Under the pieces are notes generated by a model that saw only the letters and a list, made by a program, of their open reading frames with translations, ran no database searches and had not been told where the DNA came from. A DNA stretch of 64,000 nt from Mucilaginibacter gracilis (GTDB lineage: Bacteria > Bacteroidota > Bacteroidia > Sphingobacteriales > Sphingobacteriaceae). Position 1 is the first letter of the stretch. Every line of letters starts with the position of its first letter. Made by a program: the position numbers and the translations under genes. Of this stretch, positions 33,569 to 41,926 are shown in pieces. Location: positions 372,001-436,000 of the forward strand of contig NZ_RBKU01000001.1 in NCBI RefSeq assembly GCF_003633615.1, given 5' to 3'.

Positions 33569-35779
33569 TTAAACCAAAACAACCTGCTGATTTCTCTCGG
33601 TTTCAGTTTCGCTTATTTGCAGGTCGTGCAGCATGCCGTCGGCCAAATCATAAACCCAACCGTAAATATTGAGCACCTGGCCGTTTTGTAAGGCCTTTTG
33701 CACTATGGCAGTTGTTTTTAGCTGATAAATTTGCTCTCTCACATTCAATTCAACCAGGCGGCGGTGTTGCATTTCGGGGTCGGTAATGGCATCCAGTTCT
33801 TCTTTATGAATGCGGTAAACATCGCGCACGTGACTCAACCATTGGTCGAGGTTGCCACTTGTGCCACCGGCTACGGCCGCACGGATACCGCCGCAACCGT
33901 AATGGCCGCAAATGATAATATGCTGAACCTTTAAAGCTTCGACCGCGTATTGCAAAACCGACATCAGGTTAGGGTCGCTCGGTATAACCTGGTTAGCGAT
34001 ATTACGCTGGCTGAATATTTCGCCCGGCTTGGCACCTGTAATAAGCTCAAGCGGCGCGCGGCTATCCGAACAGCCAACTATTAAATATGGTGGCGATTGG
34101 CCGGCGTTTAACTTGGTAAAGTAATTGATATCCAAATGCAGCTTATCGGCTATAAATTTGCGGTTATTTGCAAACAAATCCTGGTAACGCTGATGGTTAT
34201 GGTCGTGACTGTGAGCTACCAATTCGCCCTTAGCTTCTAAAAACGAGTAGTGATCTTTTAGCCCGGTTATGGTACAAGATATATTATCGGCCACAGCCTT
34301 AGTTTTAAAATCCTGCAAAATCTCTAAGCAATCCTGCTCAATGTAGCGTGTTTGGCTGGCATCTATCCAAACGCTGCTCCCTTTTTCAATTTTGCTAAAA
34401 AACTCGTTTAAGTGAGCCTTATTTAAAAAGGTTACCTGCTCAGACAAAACAAGCCTTTGTACTTTGCCGTTATCGGTTAGCGTTTCGGTAGAGAAGATCA
34501 AATCTTTGGTTGCATTAACTAAAATAAAGATGATGCTTACCGCCATGCCTATTAAAACACCTTTTAGCAAATCAGTCAAAATAATGGCTATAACCGTAAT
34601 AATAAAGGGTGCAAACTGGTTCCAGCCTGCTTTATACATATCGGTAAAAAGCTTAAGTTTAGTTAGCTTATAGCCTACCATAATTAATATAGCGGCCAAA
34701 CTTGCAAGGGGTATCATGTTTAATACCTTGGGTATCAGTATTACCGTAACCAGCAACAAAACACCATGAAATATTGCCGAAAACTTTGTTTTTGCACCTG
34801 CGCTAACATTGGTAGCACCGCGTACTATTACAGCCGTTAACGGGATGCCACCTATTAAACCCGATATGGTATTACCCAAACCCTGGGCCAATAACTCGCG
34901 GTTTAAAGGGGTTGAGCGCTTTTGCGGATCAAGTTTATCAACAGCTTCGATGCTCAACAAGGTTTCTAAACTGGCAACAAAGGCAATGGTTAGTGCAACC
35001 GTCCAAACTTCGGGGTTGGATATAGCGCTAAAAGCCGGAAATTTAAGAATAGTGGCAAAATCGCTTATTCCGGATAATACCGGGATTTTTACAAAGCTAT
35101 TGGTACGTAAATGCATATAATCGGGCAAGGCGCTTAGCCCTGCCGATGCCAGTACACCTAATATAACAACAACAAGCCCGGCAGGGAAAGCTTTTACCTT
35201 TTTAAACAATTTGGTATCCCATAACATTAATACTGCCATTGAAAGGGCGAAAATTAAAATTGCACCCATATTTAATTTAGAGAGTACATTATTAATCTCG
35301 CTAAAGGTATTGGCCTTATCGGCCTGTAAAAATGCAAAATCGCCTTCGGCGTCGGCATCGTAACCAAACGCGTGTGGTATTTGCTTTAATATCAATATAA
35401 TACCAATTGCGGCAAGCATGCCCTTAATAACGTTTGAAGGGAAAAACAAACCTACCTTACCGGCCTTAACCAAACCCAAAACAATTTGAATTACGCCTGC
35501 AAGCACCACGCTTAACAAAAAGGCTTCGTAGGAGTGCAGGGTTATGATGGCTGCAGCCACTATAGTTGTTAAACCGGCAGCCGGCCCGCTTACCGCTAAC
35601 TGCGAACCGCTTAAACCGCCTACAATAATACCGCCTACAATGCCAGTTATAATGCCCGATAATAATGGCGCGCCGCTGGCCAGGGCAACACCAAGGCAAA
35701 GTGGCAAAGCCACCAAAAAAACCACCAAACCTGCCGACAGGTTAGATTTTAATGTATTTTTAAATGATAAAGTTTCCAT
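33569..35779 (-). CDS. SulP-family anion permease fused to a beta-carbonic anhydrase
   Basis: A 736-residue fusion. Residues 1-420 form a SulP transporter (LSAGLVVFLVALPLCLGVALASGAP, SGPAAGLTTIVAAAI, and VAIVASLETLLSIEAVDKLDP-like segment with REL-L-QGLGNTISGLIGGIPLT). A STAS-like region occupies about 440-515 (VQRLVLSEQVTFLNKAHLNEF). A beta-carbonic anhydrase fills 535-725 with zinc ligands Cys570 (GCSDSRAP), His626 and Cys629 (HYGCGG). Coupling suggests bicarbonate transport with local CO2/bicarbonate interconversion, an inference from domains. A separate carbonic anhydrase lies at 51148. Confidence 0.93.
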   Translation of the reverse strand: METLSFKNTLKSNLSAGLVVFLVALPLCLGVALASGAPLLSGIITGIVGGIIVGGLSGSQLAVSGPAAGLTTIVAAAIITLHSYEAFLLSVVLAGVIQIVLGLVKAGKVGLFFPSNVIKGMLAAIGIILILKQIPHAFGYDADAEGDFAFLQADKANTFSEINNVLSKLNMGAILIFALSMAVLMLWDTKLFKKVKAFPAGLVVVILGVLASAGLSALPDYMHLRTNSFVKIPVLSGISDFATILKFPAFSAISNPEVWTVALTIAFVASLETLLSIEAVDKLDPQKRSTPLNRELLAQGLGNTISGLIGGIPLTAVIVRGATNVSAGAKTKFSAIFHGVLLLVTVILIPKVLNMIPLASLAAILIMVGYKLTKLKLFTDMYKAGWNQFAPFIITVIAIILTDLLKGVLIGMAVSIIFILVNATKDLIFSTETLTDNGKVQRLVLSEQVTFLNKAHLNEFFSKIEKGSSVWIDASQTRYIEQDCLEILQDFKTKAVADNISCTITGLKDHYSFLEAKGELVAHSHDHNHQRYQDLFANNRKFIADKLHLDINYFTKLNAGQSPPYLIVGCSDSRAPLELITGAKPGEIFSQRNIANQVIPSDPNLMSVLQYAVEALKVQHIIICGHYGCGGIRAAVAGGTSGNLDQWLSHVRDVYRIHKEELDAITDPEMQHRRLVELNVREQIYQLKTTAIVQKALQNGQVLNIYGWVYDLADGMLHDLQISETETERNQQVVLV

Positions 35780-35943
35780 TTGAATTGAAAATATAAATAG
35801 TTTGAAATGTTGCTTTTAAGCACCCGAAAAGGCGCAGAAAAAGCAATAATTAAATATTTAACCGTATTGAAACACGGCAAAAACCTTCGGCGACAGGATT
35901 AGTTGTCGTTTAAAACAAAACGTGAAGATTTTATAAAATTCAA

Positions 35944-36333
35944 TTAAACGAGAGGCGGGCGGAATACTTCGTTTACGTGGGTTCTTTCTTTACCCGAGAG
36001 ATAGAGGTGAAATAAGGTACGGTTGCTGCTTGCCTGAGATATGAGATCTAAGGAATGATTATACAGCAACATTTTGCATTCTTCTTTAATAGATTTTGCA
36101 ACTTCCTTTTCACCTTCTTTTTCGGCTTCCTTGTTGTTGTCGCCGTCCTGGTCGTCAATAGCTACATCGGCAAGGATATTTACCTTTTGGGCGCCGGTAC
36201 ATAATGACGTTAGATTGGTGATAATATTATGGGTAACCTTGGGTATGGTTTTAAGATAAGGGAAAGCAGGCTCAACCCTGGCCATCATGAAGACGGCGAG
36301 CAGAAAGTAAACCATATGCTTTTTTATACCCAT
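35944..36333 (-). CDS. Small exported hypothetical protein
   Basis: A 129-residue protein with a hydrophobic N-terminal segment (HMVYFLLAVFMMARVEPAFP) that could be a signal peptide, a strongly acidic central stretch (DDQDGDNNKEAEKEGEKEV) and a conserved-looking C-terminus THVNEVFRPPLV. I recall similar HVNEVFRPP tails in short Bacteroidota proteins but know no function. It is upstream of the SulP fusion on the same strand with a 164-base gap. The protein-like codon use and signal peptide support a real gene. Confidence 0.65.
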   Translation of the reverse strand: MGIKKHMVYFLLAVFMMARVEPAFPYLKTIPKVTHNIITNLTSLCTGAQKVNILADVAIDDQDGDNNKEAEKEGEKEVAKSIKEECKMLLYNHSLDLISQASSNRTLFHLYLSGKERTHVNEVFRPPLV

Positions 36334-36469
36334 ACTGCTGCGAAGATAACCATTGAACTATTATTTTGGAAGTAAAAAGATAGCATTTTCAATATCCTGA
36401 CATAATTTATACTATAGCTTATGGAATTTATGCGCCGCAATGCATCTTTAATTAAAGCTGTATTTTTAT

Positions 36470-37141
36470 ATGGAACAATACCAAAGCATCGGGTTATCAT
36501 TTAAGTGTGCCAAACTTTTTAATCAGTTGCAGCCCTGTAATGGCGGTTGGCATTGCAACGATTGCAACAAAACAGTGCGAGATTTTAGAGAGATGAGCGA
36601 AGCCCAGATACTTGATGTTTTTAACCGATACGGCCAAAATACTTGTGGTATGTATAACGCCGACAGGATTAAAGTACTACCACAAAAAAGTAATTGGCAA
36701 AAATGGACCGCGGCAGCTATGATGGTACTTGGCCTCTCGGCTTGCCATAATGAGGTTATGGGTAAGGTTAAATTGTACTCCACCGGGAAGGCTCCATCAA
36801 AATTATCGGCCCCGGCAGATACTACTCAACTCAATTGTGTGTTTGGCGGGGCCGGGCTACAACCAACGTTTCCGGGTGGCGAAGTTGCGTTTGCAAAATA
36901 TATGGCTCAACATGTTAAAAACGCAGGTAATTTTAAAGGCAAAGCATTTGCAATGTTTATTGTTGAAAAAGATGGCTCGCTTACCCATATCGAAATATTA
37001 AGAAGTGCGGTACCTGTTTTGGACCAACATATTATAGCTGCTTTAAAACAGATGCCGCGCTGGCAACCGGGAACAGAAAATGGCCGGCCCGTGCGTGTAC
37101 AATTTACTATGCCAATTAGTTTTACCGGCGATAGTAAATAA
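36470..37141 (+). CDS. Zinc-ribbon / TonB C-terminal domain protein, paralogue 1
   Basis: A 223-residue protein in three parts. The N-terminal ~80 residues hold a Cys-rich module, CNGGWHCNDCNKTVRDFREM followed by SEAQILDVFNR and CGMYNADRI, like the zinc-ribbon seen on cytosolic ends of Bacteroidota envelope proteins. One hydrophobic helix follows (WQKWTAAAMMVLGLSA). The C-terminal TonB_C domain contains FPGGEVAFAKYMAQHVKNAG, FIVEKDGSLTHIEILRSA and MPRWQPGTENGRPVRVQFTM. TonB domains carry proton-motive energy to outer-membrane receptors; no exbBD is nearby. A paralogue follows after 31 bases. Confidence 0.85.
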   Translation: MEQYQSIGLSFKCAKLFNQLQPCNGGWHCNDCNKTVRDFREMSEAQILDVFNRYGQNTCGMYNADRIKVLPQKSNWQKWTAAAMMVLGLSACHNEVMGKVKLYSTGKAPSKLSAPADTTQLNCVFGGAGLQPTFPGGEVAFAKYMAQHVKNAGNFKGKAFAMFIVEKDGSLTHIEILRSAVPVLDQHIIAALKQMPRWQPGTENGRPVRVQFTMPISFTGDSK

Positions 37142-37172
37142 GGTTTACTTCTAAAAATCACACACCAACACA

Positions 37173-37826
37173 ATGGAAAGGTTTAAAAACATGCAACTAT
37201 CGTTTAACTGCCCAAAATCAATCAACAACATGCAGGCTTGTAATAGCGGCTGGCATTGCGGTGCGTGCAATGAAACCGTACACGATTTTAGAGGGTTAAC
37301 AGAGGCCGAAATATTGGAAGCCTTCAGCAAAAGCCACACCCTGCTTTGCGGATTATATGATGCCAAACGGGTAACCGAAATGCCTAAAAAACTAATGTGG
37401 CGAAAATGGTTGTCGGCGGCACTATTCATTGTAGGCATCAGCGCATTTAGCGATCGCGCTTATGCACAAGGGAAGGTAAAAGTTAACAACAAAACTATTA
37501 AAAGCGCCAAAAGCGATACTATTAAAGATGTGGTTATGGGTTTTATGGCTGTAACCGTTAAACCGCAGTTTCCGGGTGGCGATGCTGCTTTTAACAGATA
37601 TGTAAATGAGCATGTTAAATACACCGGTGAACGCGCAGGCCCGGTTTACGTGAGCTTTATAGTAGAAAAAGATGGTACTTTAACAAACATTAAAGTAGTT
37701 AAAGGTGGCGAACCGGAGTTAAACCAACAAATAATCGAGATTGTGAAAAACAGCCCGCGCTGGCGCGGCGGTATAGATAGCGGCAGGCCCATGCGGGCAG
37801 AAATAACGGTGCCTATTTCGTTTTAA
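37173..37826 (+). CDS. Zinc-ribbon / TonB C-terminal domain protein, paralogue 2
   Basis: A 217-residue tandem paralogue of the preceding gene with the same plan: CNSGWHCGACNETVHDFRGL and EAEILEAFSKS at the N-terminus, a helix WRKWLSAALFIVGISAFSDR ending with an AYAQ cleavage-like site, then TonB_C with FPGGDAAFNRYVNEHVKYTG, SFIVEKDGTLTNIKVVKGG and SPRWRGGIDSGRPMRAEITV. The two proteins are clearly alike but far from identical, so the duplication is old. Same-strand, 31-base spacing suggests cotranscription. Confidence 0.85.
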   Translation: MERFKNMQLSFNCPKSINNMQACNSGWHCGACNETVHDFRGLTEAEILEAFSKSHTLLCGLYDAKRVTEMPKKLMWRKWLSAALFIVGISAFSDRAYAQGKVKVNNKTIKSAKSDTIKDVVMGFMAVTVKPQFPGGDAAFNRYVNEHVKYTGERAGPVYVSFIVEKDGTLTNIKVVKGGEPELNQQIIEIVKNSPRWRGGIDSGRPMRAEITVPISF

Positions 37827-38172
37827 TTTATAGGATTAGGTAAATTTGAATTACAATCATTGGTAACGGGTGGCGGCTTGCTTACATGCGGTTGCAGCGC
37901 TACAGCTCGCTACTACAATTTTAAAAACCGCGTGATGGTTTCATACTTTGCAATAAAGTTTTTATACAATCAAAACACAAGGCAAGCGTATTTCCTTTCT
38001 CCTTTTACCTTTCAGCTTTCGCCTCATTTTCTGCCAACCTGTCACCACTAATATCCCTAATCTGACGTGATTTAATTATTCTGATTATTATCTGTCTGCC
38101 AAAGCTGTATTGGCACAACCCTTGTTAATATGGCTTTAGTAAAACAATAATCAATATAGTAAAATCAATCAT
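37827..38172. other. Non-coding region upstream of dnaK
   Basis: No supported gene. It contains the end of the TonB pair's transcript and, near 38097-38125, a sigma-54-like promoter motif overlapping an inverted repeat. A 63-codon frame at 37860 has no protein-like features. Confidence 0.5.
38111..38125 (+). promoter_or_regulatory. Sigma-54-like -24/-12 promoter motif upstream of dnaK
   Basis: TGGCAC, five bases, then TTGT: this matches the TGGCAC-N5-TTGC consensus except for the last base, with exact GG-N10-G spacing. It lies 48 bases before the dnaK ATG. TGCCAA-N7-TTGGCA (38097-38115) forms an inverted repeat over the -24 box. Regulation by RpoN is inferred from the motif alone. Confidence 0.4.
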
Positions 38173-40071
38173 ATGTCTAAAATCATTGGAATCGACTTAG
38201 GAACAACAAACTCCTGCGTATCTGTAATGGAAGGTAATGAGCCTGTAGTTATAGCTAACAGTGAGGGGAAACGTACAACGCCTTCGGTAGTTGCATTTGT
38301 TGACAACGGCGAGCGTAAAGTTGGTGATCCGGCTAAACGCCAGGCCATCACTAACCCAACAAAAACGATCTCTTCTATCAAACGTTTTATGGGTAACCAG
38401 TTTAACGAGGTAACAAAAGAAGCTGAGCGTGTACCTTACAAAGTAGTAAAGGGCGACAACAACACACCACGTGTTGAAATTGACGACCGCAAATATACCC
38501 CGCAAGAAATTTCGGCCATGATTCTTCAAAAAATGAAGAAAACTGCTGAAGACTTTTTGGGACAAGAAGTAACCGACGCTGTTATTACCGTGCCTGCTTA
38601 TTTTAACGATGCACAACGCCAGGCAACTAAAGAAGCCGGTGAAATTGCTGGTTTAAATGTACGCCGTATTATTAACGAGCCTACTGCTGCTGCCCTTGCC
38701 TACGGTTTGGACAAAGCACACAAAGACATGAAAATTGTTGTGTTTGACTGCGGTGGTGGTACTCACGACGTTTCGGTTTTGGAATTAGGTGATGGCGTTT
38801 TTGAAGTAAAAGCAACCGACGGTGATACGCACTTAGGTGGTGACGACTTTGACCAGGTTATTATTGACTATTTGGCCGACGAATTTAAAAATGACGAAGG
38901 TTTTGATTTACGTCGTGACCCAATGTCGTTACAACGTTTAAAGGAAGCTGCCGAAAAAGCTAAGGTTGAACTTTCGAGCACAACTACTACCGAAATTAAC
39001 CTGCCTTACATTACCGCTGTTGACGGTATGCCAAAGCACTTAGTTAAAACATTAACCCGTGCTAAATTTGAGCAACTGGCCGATAGCTTAATTAAACGTA
39101 CCATTGAGCCTTGCCAAAAAGCATTGAAAAATGCAGGTTTAAGCGTAGGCGATATTGACGAGATTATTTTGGTAGGTGGTTCAACCCGTATCCCTGCTAT
39201 ACAAGATGCTGTTCAAAAATTCTTTGGTAAAGCACCATCAAAAGGTGTTAACCCTGATGAAGTTGTTGCTATAGGCGCTGCCATTCAAGGTGGTGTGTTA
39301 TCGGGCGATGTTAAGGATGTGTTGTTGTTAGATGTTACCCCGCTTTCGTTAGGTATTGAAACTATGGGTGGCGTAATGACACGTTTGATTGAATCGAACA
39401 CAACCATTCCATCTAAAAAATCGGAAACTTTTTCTACCGCATCTGATAGCCAGCCATCTGTAGAGATACATATTTTGCAAGGCGAGCGCCCAATGGCTGC
39501 TCAAAACCGCACTATTGGCAGGTTCCACTTAGATGGTATACCACCAGCACCACGCGGTGTGCCTCAAATTGAAGTAACTTTTGATATTGATGCAAACGGT
39601 ATACTACATGTAGGCGCTAAAGATAAAGCTACCGGTAAAGAGCAAAAAATCCGTATCGAAGCTTCTTCCGGCTTAACTGATGCCGAGATTAAACAGATGA
39701 AGGACGAAGCTGAAGCTAACGCTGATGCTGACAAAAAGGCAAAAGAAGAAGTTGAAAAACTTAACGGTGCCGATGCCCTGATTTTCTCGACAGAAAAACA
39801 ACTGAAAGAGTACGGTGATAAAATACCTGCTGATAAAAAAGCACCGATTGAAAGCGGTTTAGAAAAATTGAAAGCTGCTTACGCTGCTAAAGATTTAGCT
39901 ACCATTGATACTGTACAAGCCGAATTGCAAAATGCATGGAACGCTGCATCAGAAGATATGTATAAAACTGCAGGCGATGGTGCACAACCAGGTGCAGAAC
40001 AACCACAAGGTGCCCCGCAAGGCGCAGCCGGTGATGCTGTAACTGATGTTGACTTTGAAGAAGTGAAATAA
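38173..40071 (+). CDS. dnaK: Molecular chaperone DnaK (Hsp70)
   Basis: ATP-dependent chaperone that folds nascent and stress-damaged proteins with DnaJ and GrpE. The 632-residue protein has [20 protein letters not shown] (phosphate 1 loop), [39 protein letters not shown], the VGGSTRIP motif and the interdomain linker [16 protein letters not shown], then the substrate-binding and lid domains with an Ala/Gln/Gly-rich tail ending DVDFEEVK. The Cys-Gly in [10 protein letters not shown] is normal for the phylum. dnaJ and grpE are not adjacent. A strong hairpin terminator follows. Confidence 0.98.
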   Translation: MSKIIGIDLGTTNSCVSVMEGNEPVVIANSEGKRTTPSVVAFVDNGERKVGDPAKRQAITNPTKTISSIKRFMGNQFNEVTKEAERVPYKVVKGDNNTPRVEIDDRKYTPQEISAMILQKMKKTAEDFLGQEVTDAVITVPAYFNDAQRQATKEAGEIAGLNVRRIINEPTAAALAYGLDKAHKDMKIVVFDCGGGTHDVSVLELGDGVFEVKATDGDTHLGGDDFDQVIIDYLADEFKNDEGFDLRRDPMSLQRLKEAAEKAKVELSSTTTTEINLPYITAVDGMPKHLVKTLTRAKFEQLADSLIKRTIEPCQKALKNAGLSVGDIDEIILVGGSTRIPAIQDAVQKFFGKAPSKGVNPDEVVAIGAAIQGGVLSGDVKDVLLLDVTPLSLGIETMGGVMTRLIESNTTIPSKKSETFSTASDSQPSVEIHILQGERPMAAQNRTIGRFHLDGIPPAPRGVPQIEVTFDIDANGILHVGAKDKATGKEQKIRIEASSGLTDAEIKQMKDEAEANADADKKAKEEVEKLNGADALIFSTEKQLKEYGDKIPADKKAPIESGLEKLKAAYAAKDLATIDTVQAELQNAWNAASEDMYKTAGDGAQPGAEQPQGAPQGAAGDAVTDVDFEEVK

Positions 40072-40084
40072 GTTTAAAAGCTGA

Positions 40085-40131
40085 TATAAACAAAAAACTC
40101 CCGAAAATTCGGGAGTTTTTTTGTTTATATC
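40085..40131 (+). terminator. Terminator of dnaK
   Basis: CAAAAAACTCCCGAA and TTCGGGAGTTTTTTTG form a stem with a two-base loop and a run of T, extending outward through TATAAA/TTTATA. It lies 20 bases after the dnaK stop and can also terminate the convergent gene at 40132. Confidence 0.88.
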
Positions 40132-40683
40132 CTACAGTAACTCTATCCGTTTTACTAAAGTTTTGTAATTGAAACAATCAAACTCATTGATATTACCGCT
40201 TGGGAAATAGGCAATAGTATACAGGTTTTGGGCGTTGGATGACGACATATACGATTTTGTGATCTTTTCGATATTGCCATTAGTGTTATATACCACCCGG
40301 TACTCCGAAGGAAGGAAATTGCAAACCATACATGCTGTTGTGCCAAAGGCGGTTACCCGCGAAAGGCTATCGTAAACAGTATACGTGGAATAATGAAATT
40401 TCTTGTCATCCCGCTCTCCTACACTAACAACTACTTTTTGGCTTTTATATATGGGGTTTCTCAAACTATCAGGCAGCCACGGTTTTGGGTAGTTGTAATG
40501 CTTTGCAAAATAAGTTAAGTCTAACTTATTATAACTTTCCTTTACAGTATCCATTTGTATTGTTATACTGCCATTTGGCTGGAAGGTTGTAACCTTAAAT
40601 ATCTTCACAATGGCGGTATGTTTTTGAGCAAACGCGGATAAGCAGGCTATTGTTAATAAAAAAGCAGTAGAGATTGTCTTCAT
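40132..40683 (-). CDS. Exported hypothetical protein
   Basis: A 183-residue protein with a signal peptide MKTISTAFLLTIACLSAFAQ. The mature part has repeated YDSLSRVTAFGTTACMVCNFLPSEYRVVYNTNGNIEKITKSYMSS-type segments resembling short RHS/YD-like or beta-sandwich repeats (YNTNGNIEKI, FPSGNINEFDCF), but I do not assign a family. The CMVCNF pair could form a disulfide. It is convergent with dnaK and shares its terminator. Confidence 0.7.
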   Translation of the reverse strand: MKTISTAFLLTIACLSAFAQKHTAIVKIFKVTTFQPNGSITIQMDTVKESYNKLDLTYFAKHYNYPKPWLPDSLRNPIYKSQKVVVSVGERDDKKFHYSTYTVYDSLSRVTAFGTTACMVCNFLPSEYRVVYNTNGNIEKITKSYMSSSNAQNLYTIAYFPSGNINEFDCFNYKTLVKRIELL

Positions 40684-40776
40684 AACAATTATTCGGGTTA
40701 ATAATCAGAATGTTAAGTTAAGCCATTTATTTATAATCAAAACAAGTGCTCTTGATGCTTTAACAAATTTTAACCT

Positions 40777-41478
40777 TTAATGCTTGTGTTTAGTATGCGG
40801 CTGTTTAACGGGAGCAGTGTTGCCGTATTTACGGGTATTATACTTTTTGATAAAATAAAACATTGGCCATAAACCCATATAAATTATAGGGCTTGTAAAG
40901 TGAGGCAGTGGTGTTAGCAGTATGGCGCAAAAAAAGTATATGGGTATAGCAACGGCCCTTGACTTGAACAAGTGGCTGTACATTGGCGACGGCTGATGCT
41001 TAACCAGGCTATTTTTAGGGTTAAATACATAACGCATCATCCAATAGTTGGCTATGCCAGTGAAAATAATATTGATGTTGTAAAAAATAAATGGGACATT
41101 ATAACCCACGTTTTCGCTATAATAGGCCGACGAAAAAGGCATTAATACAATAGTAAAAAGGAACAAGATATTTATCCAGATGAGCCTCTCGGAATAGTTG
41201 TTCACAAAGCCAAAAATTCGGTGGTGGCTGCGCCAGTAAACGGCTATTACAAAAAAGCTGATGATAAAGCTGGAAAACTTTGGTATAAGTACTACCAACT
41301 GTTGCAGCATATCGGCAGTAGTGGTATGGCTGTGGTCAACCTCGGGAGCCTTTACCTCAATAATTAACAGGGTTATCGCGATAGCAAAAACGGCATCGCT
41401 AAACAAAATAATCCGGTCGATCTGGAAATCTTTACGTTCCGGATCATGCTGTTCCAAAAAATGCTCCTTTTGTATCAT
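40777..41478 (-). CDS. TMEM175-family (DUF1211) membrane protein
   Basis: A 233-residue protein with about six hydrophobic segments. The N-terminal helix carries the FSDAVFAIAITLLIIEVK motif that defines the selectivity region of TMEM175-type potassium channels; a second, VIAVYWRSHHRIFGFVNN, contains the conserved YWxxHHRIF. Prokaryotic members are tetrameric K+ leak channels in the inner membrane. Length is that of a single-repeat prokaryotic form. Isolated gene between a hypothetical protein and a 448-base repeat-filled gap. Confidence 0.9.
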   Translation of the reverse strand: MIQKEHFLEQHDPERKDFQIDRIILFSDAVFAIAITLLIIEVKAPEVDHSHTTTADMLQQLVVLIPKFSSFIISFFVIAVYWRSHHRIFGFVNNYSERLIWINILFLFTIVLMPFSSAYYSENVGYNVPFIFYNINIIFTGIANYWMMRYVFNPKNSLVKHQPSPMYSHLFKSRAVAIPIYFFCAILLTPLPHFTSPIIYMGLWPMFYFIKKYNTRKYGNTAPVKQPHTKHKH

Positions 41479-41585
41479 CGCTAATTAATGCCAAAAGATA
41501 GCATTTTGATTTCAGATTTGGGAATTGTGATTTGTTTTTTTTGAAATTCGTCTGGAACCGGAATTACCGGAATGTGAGAATATGA

Positions 41586-41615
41586 GATTCGACAAGTTTT
41601 AAAAGTTGTCGAATC
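41586..41615. repeat. Palindromic hairpin, copy 1
   Basis: GATTCGACAAG-TTTT followed by AAAA-GTTGTCGAATC: 14 of 15 positions pair with no loop beyond the central TTAA. A nearly identical palindrome lies at 41851. It is followed by TTTGTCCTTTT on the plus strand. Confidence 0.75.
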
Positions 41616-41695
41616 TTTGTCCTTTTGTTAATATAGGCTATTTTTTTATATTGTATAGAAGCGAGTGGAGCAGTAAAAATGAGAAATTAACTTAA

Positions 41696-41912
41696 AATAT
41701 CTTACAATATCCCCCCCCGATCAATTTTGAATGATTGACTGAGTGAGGGATTGAATAGGAATAAAGGTTGGTATTTTAATATTTTTAAATCTTACTTTAT
41801 CCCCCCCCTTATAAATTTTGAATGATTGATTGAGGGATTGCGAAACGTGAGATTCGACAACTTTTTAAAAGTTGTCGAATCTTTCTCATTTAAATCTTAC
41901 TTTATCCCCCCC
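41696..41912 (+). repeat. Poly-C repeat family, three units
   Basis: C tracts at 41711-41718 (8), 41801-41808 (8) and 41906-41912 (7) are each preceded by CTTACAATAT or CTTACTTTAT; the first two are followed by AATTTTGAATGATTGA and TGAGGGATTG. The same modules occur inverted at 51903-52110. The unit structure is clear from sequence; function unknown. Confidence 0.75.
41851..41881. repeat. Palindromic hairpin, copy 2
   Basis: GATTCGACAACTTTT and AAAAGTTGTCGAATC flank a single T, giving a 15-bp perfect stem. It lies 46 bases beyond the GH31 stop codon and could end that transcript. Confidence 0.75.
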
Positions 41913-41926
41913 TGCTCGATTGGATT

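Larger units (their letters stand above)
41479..41926. other. Repeat-filled intergenic region
   Basis: No gene is supported. It holds two palindromic hairpins (41586-41615 and 41851-41881) and three poly-C repeat units described separately, plus AT-rich sequence. Confidence 0.7.

Noticed and set aside
36523..37438. Minus-strand open frames across the TonB pair
   Set aside because: They are antisense shadows of the two clearly coding TonB genes.
37860..38051. 63-codon open frame upstream of dnaK
   Set aside because: No start context, no domain, and it overlaps the presumed regulatory region.
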